A stretch of DNA of 64,000 nt from Pontibacterium sinense. Its GTDB lineage: Bacteria; Pseudomonadota; Gammaproteobacteria; Pseudomonadales; Balneatricaceae. Of this stretch, positions 39,173 through 47,212 are shown piece by piece. The position numbers and the translations under genes were made by a program. The stretch is taken from contig NZ_JADEYS010000012.1 in assembly GCF_015209595.1 (NCBI RefSeq), positions 62,001 to 126,000 on the forward strand, read 5' to 3'. Below the pieces are notes generated by a model. It saw only the letters and a program-made list of their open reading frames with translations. It was not told the origin of the DNA and made no database searches. How positions within the stretch are numbered: position 1 is the first letter of the stretch; each line of letters starts with the position of its first letter.

Positions 39173-39669
39173 AACCCTGTCCTCACTCCATGTACGCTTG
39201 CTGGGTTGCTTACAGAACTCATTCTAGTATGGCACTGAGACGAGAGAAGCGAGAATAATGTGCAAGGATATTCGAATAGGAATTCCGCTAATCAAACGTT
39301 TGTTTATTTCTCCTCAGCAAGCATGTGTAAGCCTTAAATATTCGCTAAATAGCCCAGAGAAATTAAAAAATCTTGTATTAAAACCAAGAGAAATAAAAAA
39401 TAAAATTCATAGATATCAATCTGTTAATGTAAATATTCAATAACTTACCAAAAATATATTTGTAACAAATAATTCATATTTGAATAGTCGGATATTAAAG
39501 CCCACTAAAAGGTGTGACTTTTTTTTGATCAGTGCTAGCCTTTAGGAGATGCGGTCTCACCCAGACCGCTTACCAACAATAAAAAAGACCTCTCAACAGA
39601 GGGGCTAATACCTCTTGGTAAGCTTCAGAAAGGACATGACCAACCAAGTATTACAGAGGGCGGTTAACA
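39173..39669. other. AT-rich intergenic region with palindromes and a structured segment
   Basis: About 500 bases without a firm gene. Three neighbouring palindromes (TATTCGAATA 39269-39278, GGAATTCC 39279-39286, CAAACGTTTG 39293-39302) are followed by a strongly AT-rich stretch to about 39510, unlike the rest of the window. A segment with nested hairpins (39551-39623) then leads to a small gene. The fadD promoter must also lie near the left end. Confidence 0.6.
39551..39623 (+). ncRNA. Candidate structured RNA or leader
   Basis: A 7-bp hairpin (gcggtct / agaccgc, 39551-39569) abuts an outer 9-bp stem (gcttaccaa 39568-39576 with ttggtaagc 39615-39623) that encloses a 5-bp hairpin (cctct / agagg, 39589-39602). 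The first hairpin and the outer stem share two bases, so they may alternate. On the minus strand the inner hairpin plus TCTTTTTT could be a terminator. No known RNA family was recognised. Confidence 0.35.
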
Positions 39670-39843
39670 ATGAGAAGCAACCAACACCCTCCTATGGAGG
39701 AGCCTACACTCGACCGGAAAAATAAAAACGAGTTAGAAGCAGTACTGACCGATGAGGAGATTGAAGCAACGCTTTTGGAAAGGCTGGAAGCCTGTGAGTT
39801 GACATGGCGAATTGTTGATAAAGGTCTGCTGGACGACCACTAA
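39670..39843 (+). CDS. Small acidic protein, unknown function
   Basis: 57 aa, beginning MRSNQHPPMEEP and ending VDKGLLDDH. The middle ('ELEAVLTDEEIEATLLERL') is an acidic amphipathic helix. GAGGG lies about ten bases before the ATG. It follows a structured segment and precedes an independent VOC gene. No homologue is recognised. The codon pattern and ribosome site support it, but it may not be expressed. Confidence 0.45.
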   Translation: MRSNQHPPMEEPTLDRKNKNELEAVLTDEEIEATLLERLEACELTWRIVDKGLLDDH

Positions 39844-40030
39844 ACACGAGATACTTTTCTGCTCGCCGCCCCCGGAGACAGAACGGTTTAAGCAATAAAC
39901 TAGTTTATTAAAATTATAAACCGGGGGCGCAATCCTCATACCTGAACGACAACACCGCCTCGCATCACCCCCGCCGTTTCTAAGCTATATCTTCTATATA
40001 CTCAATTCTGAATCGACTGGATGTTTTATT

Positions 40031-40474
40031 ATGCAGACACCCCGTTTGACACATATTGCATTACACGTGGAAGACATTGACGCGTGCGTTCAGTTTTATC
40101 GTCAGTTCTGTGGCATGGCAATTATTCATCAGCGTCAGCACGGTCCGAAAAAGATCATATGGATGGCTGAGCCTTCACGCGAAGCTGATTTCATTTTCGT
40201 ATTAATGAATGGGGGGCAGAATCTGGTGTTGGCGGATAACGACTATCGGCACTTTGGCTTTGCGTTAGACAGCCATGCTGCCGTTGATGATATAGCTCAG
40301 CGGGCACGCCAGGCAGGGAGTCTGGTATGGGAGCCCCGCCAGGAGCCTTTTCCGGTGGGCTATTACTGTGGACTGCGGGACCCTAACGGCAACTATGTTG
40401 AATTTAGTTACGGTCAGCCACTCGGGCCAGGTGCCGACGACTTCAGCAAACTTACCCCACCGAAAGAGGCATAG
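40031..40474 (+). CDS. VOC-family (glyoxalase-like) metalloprotein
   Basis: 147 aa, two beta-alpha-beta-beta-beta modules. Likely metal ligands are His in 'LTHIALHVEDID', and Glu in 'GNYVEFSYG'. VOC proteins include glyoxalases, dioxygenases and resistance proteins, so the reaction cannot be named. It stands 93 bases upstream of the hydroxyacyl-CoA dehydrogenase in the same direction, possibly in one transcript. Confidence 0.8.
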   Translation: MQTPRLTHIALHVEDIDACVQFYRQFCGMAIIHQRQHGPKKIIWMAEPSREADFIFVLMNGGQNLVLADNDYRHFGFALDSHAAVDDIAQRARQAGSLVWEPRQEPFPVGYYCGLRDPNGNYVEFSYGQPLGPGADDFSKLTPPKEA

Positions 40475-40567
40475 CCCAGTGCTGTCGCATATCAGTACAT
40501 TCCCTTATACTGGCCGGTAACGATTAATCTCAGTGTGCAAAATTTTGCGTATAGTGGATGGGGACAG

Positions 40568-41422
40568 ATGACAACGATCAGCTCAGTAGGTGTAGTCGGT
40601 GCGGGACAGATGGGTTCCGGTATTGCTCAGGTTATCGCTGCCGCAGGCATCGCGGTACGAATCTCAGACGTAAATCTGCAAGCAGCCCAAAGTGGACTTA
40701 ATAGCATCGCCAAGCGCCTGAATTCACAGGTGGAAAGAGAGAAGATCACAGCCGGCGAGGCAGATACCCTGCTTCAGCATATTACGCCGGTTGGCTCGCT
40801 GACCGATCTGGCTGATTGTGATCTGGTGATCGAGGCGGCCAGTGAAGACATTACCCTGAAGCTCAACCTGTTTCAGCATCTGGATTCGGTATGCAAAGCC
40901 GACACCATTCTGGCATCCAATACGAGCTCTATCAGCATCACGACCATAGGTGCGGCGACCAGTCGTCCGGATAAAGTGGTCGGTATGCACTTCTTCAACC
41001 CGGTGCCTGTGATGGCGTTGGTTGAAGTGATTCGAGGTCTCGCGACCAGCGACAGCACCTTTGACACGGCTAAGGCATTTACGGAACAGCTTGGAAAGAG
41101 CCCGGTCGCTTGTAATGATAAAGCGGGGTTTGTCGTTAACCGTATTCTGGTGCCGATGCTCAACGAAGCCTGCTATGTATTGGAAGAAGGTATCGCGAAT
41201 GTAGAGGATATCGACACCGCGATGCAGCTGGGGTGTGCGCACCCGATGGGCCCACTGACGCTGGCCGACTTTATTGGTCTGGATACCTGCTTAGCGGTGA
41301 TGGAGGTCCTGCATCACGATCTGGGCGAAGATAAATACCGCCCGGCACCGTTGCTGCGCAAGTACGTCGCAGCGGGCTGGTTGGGTAAAAAGGCCGGTCG
41401 CGGTTTCTACGATTATCGCTAA
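40568..41422 (+). CDS. 3-hydroxybutyryl-CoA dehydrogenase
   Basis: 284 aa, the standard length for the single-function enzyme (Hbd/PaaH/FadB2 type). NAD loop '[20 protein letters not shown]', catalytic His-Glu region '[18 protein letters not shown]', and '[15 protein letters not shown]', '[16 protein letters not shown]'. It oxidises 3-hydroxyacyl-CoA to 3-ketoacyl-CoA. The start was moved to ATG 40568 (GGGGACAG upstream) from a frame starting at 40535. With bdhA and fadD it points to active fatty acid and hydroxybutyrate use. Strong terminator downstream. Confidence 0.93.
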   Translation: MTTISSVGVVGAGQMGSGIAQVIAAAGIAVRISDVNLQAAQSGLNSIAKRLNSQVEREKITAGEADTLLQHITPVGSLTDLADCDLVIEAASEDITLKLNLFQHLDSVCKADTILASNTSSISITTIGAATSRPDKVVGMHFFNPVPVMALVEVIRGLATSDSTFDTAKAFTEQLGKSPVACNDKAGFVVNRILVPMLNEACYVLEEGIANVEDIDTAMQLGCAHPMGPLTLADFIGLDTCLAVMEVLHHDLGEDKYRPAPLLRKYVAAGWLGKKAGRGFYDYR

Positions 41423-41436
41423 ATTCAGTGATCATA

Positions 41437-41474
41437 AAACGCCCGTAGCCAGCTGATGGCTCGGGCGTTTTTTT
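41437..41474 (+). terminator. Terminator of the hydroxyacyl-CoA dehydrogenase gene
   Basis: 9-bp stem (aaacgcccg / cgggcgttt) with an inner 5-bp stem (agcca / tggct) and a T-run of about seven. Confidence 0.9.
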
Positions 41475-41536
41475 GTTTTTTCTTTGAGGTTTTACCCCTT
41501 TACCACAATACTAGTAACTCAAAGGGGGGAAACATC

Positions 41537-42031
41537 ATGCGTCAGCTCACCCTAATCCGGCACGCAAAATCCTGTTGGAACGATCCGAGTCTCAGCGACT
41601 TTGAACGCCCGCTTAACAAACGAGGTCTGCGCGACCTGCCTGCTTTAGGAGAGCGCATTGTTAAGTTTGAGCTCTTTCCTGATCTGATTCTGAGTAGCGG
41701 CGCTGTCAGAGCGGTCACCACCGCTGAATCGGTGAGTCAGTCATTGGAAATGCCTCTGGAAGAGATCCGGAAAATTCCCGAGTTATACGAGTCCTGCTAC
41801 GAAACCTTACTTAACGTATTACAGAACCAATCAGACCGTTACCGTCATATCATGATGTTTGGCCACAATCCGGGGCTGCAAGATCTGGGTTATTTTCTCA
41901 CCCATGATGTGCTGGAAAAATTTCCTACCGCTGGACTCCTGCATATCCATCTGAGTATCACCAGCTGGTCGGAGCTGGCAGAAAGCTGCGGTACGCTCAC
42001 CCGTTTCGACTACCCCAAGCTTCATCAATAA
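41537..42031 (+). CDS. sixA: SixA-type histidine phosphatase
   Basis: 164 aa from ATG 41537 (GGGGGGAAACATC upstream). Phosphohistidine phosphatase fold with the 'LIRHAKSCW' motif (catalytic His), 'PDLILSSGAVRA' (second Arg) and 'MMFGHNPGLQDL' (second His). SixA removes phosphate from histidine phosphotransfer domains and from PTS-Ntr proteins. It stands alone. The name rests on fold and length; the RHA in place of RHG is common in this branch. Confidence 0.8.
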   Translation: MRQLTLIRHAKSCWNDPSLSDFERPLNKRGLRDLPALGERIVKFELFPDLILSSGAVRAVTTAESVSQSLEMPLEEIRKIPELYESCYETLLNVLQNQSDRYRHIMMFGHNPGLQDLGYFLTHDVLEKFPTAGLLHIHLSITSWSELAESCGTLTRFDYPKLHQ

Positions 42032-42145
42032 GTACGCTGATTTCGTACCGCTGAACGTCCTGGGAGGTCACAACTCCGGCATTGCCTTTGTGCTAAAATT
42101 GCGCCGTATTCATCTCACTGATACTTCTACGGCGGATCATTCACG

Positions 42146-43102
42146 TTGGAACTCTACCTGCAATCTCTGGCGTTTACCGCCAATACCGTTGCACCGATCT
42201 TTTTTATTGTTTTCCTCGGTATCGTACTTAAGCGCATTGGCCTGATTGATGCCCCTTTTGTCAGCACAGCCTCCAGACTGGTGTTTACGCTCACTCTGCC
42301 TGCACTGGTATTTATGGCGATCTCCGGCACCAATTTTCAATCGGTGTTTAATCCTGATCAGTTGATCTACTTTGTGGGTGCCACCCTAAGTTCTTTTGTC
42401 CTTTTGTGGTGGCTGGCAGCACGCTGGATCAAGGATGGGCGGGATCTGGGGGCGTTTATTCAAGGGGCATTTCGCGGTAACTACGGAATTATTGGCTTAG
42501 CCGTTTCCTATAACTTATTTGCGGACTCCGGGCTGGCGCAAGCATCGATCCTGTTGGCGATGGTGATCCCGCTGTATAATGTACTGTCAATTTTTGCTCT
42601 TACCTTACCGCTGCATAAAGAGGGCGGTTTAAAGTTCAGCTCAGCACTTCTGGAAATCATTAAGAATCCACTGATCCTGGCGGTACTTTTTGCGTTACCG
42701 TTCTCCTTTATGGGTTGGACGTTACCTGAAGTCGTGGAAAAAACCGGCCGCTATTTTGCTAACCTCACGCTTCCGCTTGCACTGCTAGCCATTGGCGGCT
42801 CCCTCAGCATAAAGAGCCTGAAAGACACCTCCGCCATGGCATTCTGGGCAACCTCGACCAAGTTGGTTATTTTGCCGGTGGGTCTGAGTATTGGTGCATG
42901 GATTTATGGTTTTCGCGGCCAGGATCTGGCCATGCTGTTTATTCTTTTTGGCTGCCCAACCGCCGCCGCCAGCTTTGTGATGGCAAAAGCAACGGGCGCG
43001 AACGGGGAGTTGGCTGCCAATATTATTTTGACGACCACTTTAGGATCGGTATTGAGTCTGAGTGCAGGTATCTATCTCTTGCGTGTTTGGGGCGTCATTT
43101 GA
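42146..43102 (+). CDS. AEC-family (auxin efflux carrier-like) transporter
   Basis: 318 aa, about ten membrane helices in two five-helix halves. 'APIFFIVFLGIVLKRIGLID' at the start and 'FILFGCPTAAASFVMAKATG' in the second half are typical of the AEC family, whose bacterial members carry malate, malonate or similar anions. The start is a TTG; the frame is closed by a stop at 42119 and the next ATG is some 50 codons later. Substrate not known. Confidence 0.85.
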   Translation: MELYLQSLAFTANTVAPIFFIVFLGIVLKRIGLIDAPFVSTASRLVFTLTLPALVFMAISGTNFQSVFNPDQLIYFVGATLSSFVLLWWLAARWIKDGRDLGAFIQGAFRGNYGIIGLAVSYNLFADSGLAQASILLAMVIPLYNVLSIFALTLPLHKEGGLKFSSALLEIIKNPLILAVLFALPFSFMGWTLPEVVEKTGRYFANLTLPLALLAIGGSLSIKSLKDTSAMAFWATSTKLVILPVGLSIGAWIYGFRGQDLAMLFILFGCPTAAASFVMAKATGANGELAANIILTTTLGSVLSLSAGIYLLRVWGVI

Positions 43103-43188
43103 TTAGTCTCGCTGCATTTATTCAATCGGCGTATATTAGAAGCATCGAATTAAGATCCATGCACCGACATTAAGAGCTATCGTTGCCC

Positions 43189-44442
43189 ATGACGTTTCTG
43201 GAAAACCTGCTAAATATCTATCTCGAAACTGCGATCTGGTTATTATTCGGTTTATCGCTGGCGGCGGTCATCAAAGGCTGGATTCCTGAGAAACTCGTCA
43301 AGCGCCTTCTCAGCGGAAAAGGTCCGGGGTCCGTCATCCGTGCCGCGCTGATCGGAGCTCCTCTTCCTCTGTGCTCGTGTGGCGTGTTACCGACCGCGAT
43401 TGGCTTACACCGTAGCGGGGCTTCTAAGCCGGCCACCACATCCTTCCTGATAGCGACTCCAGAAACAGGCATCGACTCCATTTCCGTCACTTATGCATTG
43501 ATGGGTCCCGTGATGGCGATCATCCGTCCGTTCTCTGCGATCACCAGTGCGATTGCGAGTGGTTTGCTGGTCCTGTTTTTTGATCGGGACGGGACGGCTA
43601 AAGCAACTGCAGATCAAAAAACTCCTGTAAAAAGCTGTTGTAGAAGCAAGCAGGCAGAGGAATCACCCGCAGAAAGTTCAGCATCGGATGCTGGCGGCTG
43701 CTCCAGTAAAAAAGCGGCCGAGCCCGTTGCCCCTGTCATGACGACAACCAGCTGCTGCGGCAGTAAAAAAGCAGCTGACCCCGTTGCCACGGTCACAACA
43801 ACAAGCAGTTGTTGCAGCAGTAAAAATGCAGTTAAAGAGGCTCCACCTCAGGCATCATGCTGCAGCAGCCAATCTAAAACTGAAACAATACCTACAAAAA
43901 AACCAGGTATCTGGGCTGGATTACGCTTCGCACTGGTCGATGTTCTGGACGATATAAAATACTGGATGGCGTTTGGTCTGGTGATGGCCGCGGTGATCGC
44001 ATCACTTGTTGAGCCGGGCAATCTCACTGCCCATGGTTCCGGATTAGGCGCCATGCTGCTGATGCTTTTGGTTGGCTTACCACTGTATATTTGCGCCAGC
44101 GCCTCAACACCACTAGCCGCTGCACTGCTTGTTGCCGGATTATCCCCGGGTACGGTGCTGGTTTTCCTGCTGGTGGGCCCCGCTACAAACATCGCATCTC
44201 TTGGTATATTGATCCGGGAACTGGGTAAACGTGCGGTCGTCCTTTATCTGACAGGTATCAGTATCAGCGCGGTGGGTCTCGGGTTGCTGGTCGATGCCTT
44301 GCTGGGTGATGCCGCATTCGAGCTTGCTGCAGGGATTAGCGATCATCAATACGGCAGTGAATATATGCTGCTCCACTGGGTGGCAGCGGTTGTATTGCTA
44401 TTGCTCACAATTAAACCACTGCGCAGCCGTCTGGGATTTTGA
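43189..44442 (+). CDS. SO_0444-family Cu/Zn efflux permease with Cys-rich loop
   Basis: 417 aa, ATG 43189. A permease of the DUF318/SO_0444 type: N-terminal membrane part with 'APLPLCSCGVLPTAIGLHRSG' (Cys62, Cys64, only ends given here as the motif), and a C-terminal membrane part. The soluble loop between them (about 148-228) holds Cys150-151, 171, 189-190, 208-209 and 224-225, repeating the pattern CC-x-SKKA. The loop is presumably a metal-binding, glutathione- or thiol-like acceptor for copper, zinc or similar ions. An ankyrin gene follows 6 bases later in the same operon. Confidence 0.8.
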   Translation: MTFLENLLNIYLETAIWLLFGLSLAAVIKGWIPEKLVKRLLSGKGPGSVIRAALIGAPLPLCSCGVLPTAIGLHRSGASKPATTSFLIATPETGIDSISVTYALMGPVMAIIRPFSAITSAIASGLLVLFFDRDGTAKATADQKTPVKSCCRSKQAEESPAESSASDAGGCSSKKAAEPVAPVMTTTSCCGSKKAADPVATVTTTSSCCSSKNAVKEAPPQASCCSSQSKTETIPTKKPGIWAGLRFALVDVLDDIKYWMAFGLVMAAVIASLVEPGNLTAHGSGLGAMLLMLLVGLPLYICASASTPLAAALLVAGLSPGTVLVFLLVGPATNIASLGILIRELGKRAVVLYLTGISISAVGLGLLVDALLGDAAFELAAGISDHQYGSEYMLLHWVAAVVLLLLTIKPLRSRLGF

Positions 44443-44448
44443 AACGCC

Positions 44449-45048
44449 ATGCTAAAAATACTTACCTCCAGCCGTAACCAGAAACTGATTAACGCCATCA
44501 TTGATGCGGACTTGGATAAGCTTGCCCGACTGCTGACGAAATTTGATGCGGCAGCCTTGGATTCTCCGTTACGAGATAAGCAATCCGCAGCAGAGGTTGC
44601 TATTGGTGCTCAACAACCCAAGTCACTGGAACTGATCATGAATCAGGGGTGTAATGCGAATGCACTGGCCAGTTGCGGCCGGCCTTTATTGCTATTGGCT
44701 TTACAGCAATCTGAGAACAGTCTGAATCTGATCACTCAACTTCTACGCGCCGGTGCAGACGCCAACACGGATAATTTGCTCAGCGCATGTTTCTATCACT
44801 GCTCTGAAACCGAACAGATGGTGCATCTGAGTCGCTTGATTGAATACGGGAGCCAGCTCACTCAGGACCCCGATCTAATGCCTCTGGCATTAGGAACAGA
44901 GCGTCTTGAACTGATTCACTTCCTAATCAATTCAGGTGCAGAACTGCCTGCTGATATGGAATCGATACACTGCAGTGACGCCACACTGAGTTATGCCAAA
45001 AGGTGCGTGGACGACCGCAGAGTGCGAGAAATGATGCAGCAGTTCTAA
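44449..45048 (+). CDS. Ankyrin-repeat protein
   Basis: 199 aa, no signal peptide. At least four ankyrin-like units (about 30-190) with 'LELIMNQGCNANALAS', 'LITQLLRAGADANTDN', 'LSRLIEYGSQLTQ', 'LIHFLINSGAELPAD'. Ankyrin proteins are binding modules. It starts 6 bases after the permease stop, so it is translationally coupled and may be a partner of it. Function not known. Confidence 0.75.
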   Translation: MLKILTSSRNQKLINAIIDADLDKLARLLTKFDAAALDSPLRDKQSAAEVAIGAQQPKSLELIMNQGCNANALASCGRPLLLLALQQSENSLNLITQLLRAGADANTDNLLSACFYHCSETEQMVHLSRLIEYGSQLTQDPDLMPLALGTERLELIHFLINSGAELPADMESIHCSDATLSYAKRCVDDRRVREMMQQF

Positions 45049-45206
45049 AATGACCTGGAACAATAAAAAACTGCTTTTGTGCACTTTGGAATCCATATTT
45101 TCTGCCAACCCTCTTCTCCTTTCAGAGAGCGTCTATACTGAATCTCTGTACGTTGTCCGCTCAGAGACGCAGCGATATTAGAATAATATGCGAAGAGGAT
45201 TCGAAG

Positions 45207-45389
45207 ATGTACTATCAGGCCGATCCGAATAAAGCACCGCAGTTGCAACGCGCAGAACCGCGCATTCGCAGGGAAGATATGATCCGGGAGCTGAGGCGCC
45301 AGGCTTCAGTATTAAGAGATGAAGGACAAACAGCCGCAGACTTCTTACTGGCAGAGCAATACGAAACCACTGCAGATATGCTGAATTAG
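45207..45389 (+). CDS. Small conserved-looking protein, unknown function
   Basis: 60 aa from ATG 45207, with GAGG ten bases upstream. Soluble and charged, with a basic helix ('RIRREDMIRELRRQASVLRD') and an acidic C-terminus ('AEQYETTADMLN'). A longer frame from 45153 lacks a ribosome site. It has no recognised family. Flanked by the ankyrin gene and ridA. Confidence 0.55.
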   Translation: MYYQADPNKAPQLQRAEPRIRREDMIRELRRQASVLRDEGQTAADFLLAEQYETTADMLN

Positions 45390-45440
45390 ATACCGGAAGC
45401 CCCGGTATGAACGGCGACAATAAAAGCGATGCGCGATACA

Positions 45441-45466
45441 AGATCAGCTGCTTATGCAGCTGATCT
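45441..45466. terminator. Perfect hairpin between convergent genes
   Basis: 11-bp stem (agatcagctgc / gcagctgatct) with tetraloop ttat, without a T-run. It lies between the small gene ending at 45389 and ridA. Confidence 0.5.
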
Positions 45467-45486
45467 CCGTTGTGGCATAGGCTGCT

Positions 45487-45837
45487 TTACTTCTGCGCCG
45501 CAACCACTGATACCTCGACCAGCAATTCCTGACGTGCCATACGCGCTTCCACACATGCGCGAGCAGGAGCGTGACCTTCAGGAACCCATGCATCCCATAC
45601 AGCATTCATTGCTGCAAAATCCTTCATGTCACGAATGTACAACGTTGCGGACAGGATGTGCTCACGGTCACTTCCCGCCTGTTCCAGCAACGCATCAACT
45701 TTATCCAACATAGTCTGGGTCTGTTCTTCAATGCCCGCTGACGCATCCGCAGCAACCTGGCCGCAGAGATATACTGTGTTGTTGTGAATAACGATACGGC
45801 TCATACGCTGGCCGGTTTCCATACGGGTAATGCTCAT
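45487..45837 (-). CDS. RidA-family enamine/imine deaminase
   Basis: 116 aa, slightly shorter than E. coli RidA (128). YjgF/Rid fold with the key arginine in '[13 protein letters not shown]' and '[19 protein letters not shown]'. It hydrolyses reactive 2-aminoacrylate and related imines made by PLP enzymes, protecting PLP proteins from damage. A cysteine-metabolising PLP enzyme lies elsewhere in the window, but no direct link is seen. ATG start. Confidence 0.87.
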   Translation of the reverse strand: MSITRMETGQRMSRIVIHNNTVYLCGQVAADASAGIEEQTQTMLDKVDALLEQAGSDREHILSATLYIRDMKDFAAMNAVWDAWVPEGHAPARACVEARMARQELLVEVSVVAAQK

Positions 45838-46202
45838 CGGAAGACCTCCGGATTGAATTTAGTAGACGGAATTTTTACGAATAATAGCGCGCTTCGGCAG
45901 AAATAAAGCTGCGTTTTGCTGCGCTTTTCCAACGGAATTTATTGTCTTTTTATCATATGCAGAGCTATTTGCCAGAGGGCATCCAGGCATCTTTCAAATA
46001 TGAAATCTAAACATGCTGCAGCAGCACATCAAACGAAAGTTGACTGGTGAATCATTTTTATCTGATTGATATTAGAGACTCATACATGGGGTTATCGATG
46101 TTCAAACTCAGGCCCTGACGATCAACTGCTACACCGTTCCATCTCGTACTCCAACGAAAATACCCACGAACACCCCACAATAAATATAAAAGGAGTCACA
46201 TT
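45838..46202. other. Upstream region of ridA and of the 54-aa gene
   Basis: About 365 bases without a gene. It holds the ridA promoter (minus strand) and the leader of the small gene at 46203. No strong promoter could be picked by eye. Confidence 0.5.
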
Positions 46203-46367
46203 ATGGATTTTCACGCACTGGCAGAAGCCACCGGCAACCCTTATCGTGCCAAATCTCACCGTAAAGGTGTTAGAGTAGAGAAGGTCATTCGTATTGTGCA
46301 GCATGGCAATCTGCCAGAGAGTATCACTCAGGCTGATAAAGCCGACACTACTGCTCATCGCGTCTGA
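46203..46367 (+). CDS. 54-aa protein, unknown function
   Basis: 54 aa beginning MDFHALAEATGNPY and ending DKADTTAHRV. AAAGGAG at eight bases before the ATG is a near-perfect ribosome site. Soluble and basic in the middle (RAKSHRKGVRVEK). It lies 62 bases upstream of the gene at 46430, with a CCGGGC/GCCCGG hairpin between them. No family was recognised. Confidence 0.6.
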   Translation: MDFHALAEATGNPYRAKSHRKGVRVEKVIRIVQHGNLPESITQADKADTTAHRV

Positions 46368-46429
46368 CCTGCTGTTACGTCTTATAGAACCGGGCACCAT
46401 CGCCCGGTCTGACAGAAGGAATCCGACGA

Positions 46430-46681
46430 ATGCCGTACTCTCAGTCTCTGCTTGACGAACTCAACCTGCTTAGCCAGTTTTCTCTGGAATCAACCCAGAG
46501 TGGTATCAAAGTCCATAACACGGCAGCAACAGAGATGATCGAAGCTGCACAGCGCTTGCACGATAAAGGCCTGATCACTCAGGACGATGGTGGCTATCTG
46601 ACCCCACTGGGACGTGATGCGCTGGAGCATAGTGAAGCCCTGCTACTGATTCTGACCACTGAAAGTCGTCAGCCAATCTGA
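46430..46681 (+). CDS. TIGR02647-family protein
   Basis: 83 aa. 'IEAAQRLHDKGLITQDDGGYLTPLGRDALEH' type sequence (named by ends) with the 'GLITQDDGGYLTPLG' core matches the small proteins of family TIGR02647 in Pseudomonas and relatives. The core looks like a winged-helix-like nucleic-acid-binding unit, but that is inference. AGAAGGAATCC precedes the ATG. Confidence 0.75.
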   Translation: MPYSQSLLDELNLLSQFSLESTQSGIKVHNTAATEMIEAAQRLHDKGLITQDDGGYLTPLGRDALEHSEALLLILTTESRQPI

Positions 46682-47212
46682 TTATCTACGTCACAATATA
46701 AAAGCCACTGATAACACGGTGGCTTATGAGATGGTTCCCCGTATTTCAAGATATCTGTGTTGAAATGATCAAAAGGAGATCCATCTCCCACCCCCTCTAT
46801 GCAATATAAGTCTTTGTAATCGATTCAGGTCAATTCTGCATTCGTGTTCCCGATGACTGACGATTCCGTCAGTGTCGCAAAAATCGCCTACGATAAAGCC
46901 CCTGAATCCCCGCTTACGCTGCAACTGTGCATTTTTATATGCCACGGCATCGTGAATTTTTCACTCAATGGCCGATATCGTTGGGCGAATAAGCGTTTGT
47001 TCAGACCAGCGTAACCAATACGAAGCGATAGATCTCTGAGAGAGTGGTTCTTCTGGTATTAGGTACCAATAACAACCCCAAAGGGACAGTCCCATTGAAG
47101 GATATTTAGCTTCTACATTGGGCGCGTGCGATAAACGTCTGGAATTACCGAAACCCTGTCGCGTCCATTGCAACAAGGTGATCTCAGAGAAAGGGATATG
47201 TGTGCGATAAAG
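46682..47212. other. Intergenic region 3' of the Tad regulator
   Basis: About 530 bases with no convincing gene. A hairpin at 46702-46725 (aagccac / gtggctt) could weakly end the upstream gene, and a 7-bp palindrome (actgacg / cgtcagt) lies near 46860. A minus-strand frame of 71 codons at 46961-47176 has low coding quality and is not annotated. Confidence 0.5.

Noticed and set aside
39258-39443. 61-codon frame in the AT-rich gap
   Set aside because: No good ribosome site, Lys/Ile/Asn-rich as expected from AT-rich DNA, and it contains the palindromes; probably not coding.
46961-47176. 71-codon minus-strand frame
   Set aside because: No ribosome site, unusual Trp/Ser content and no recognisable domain.
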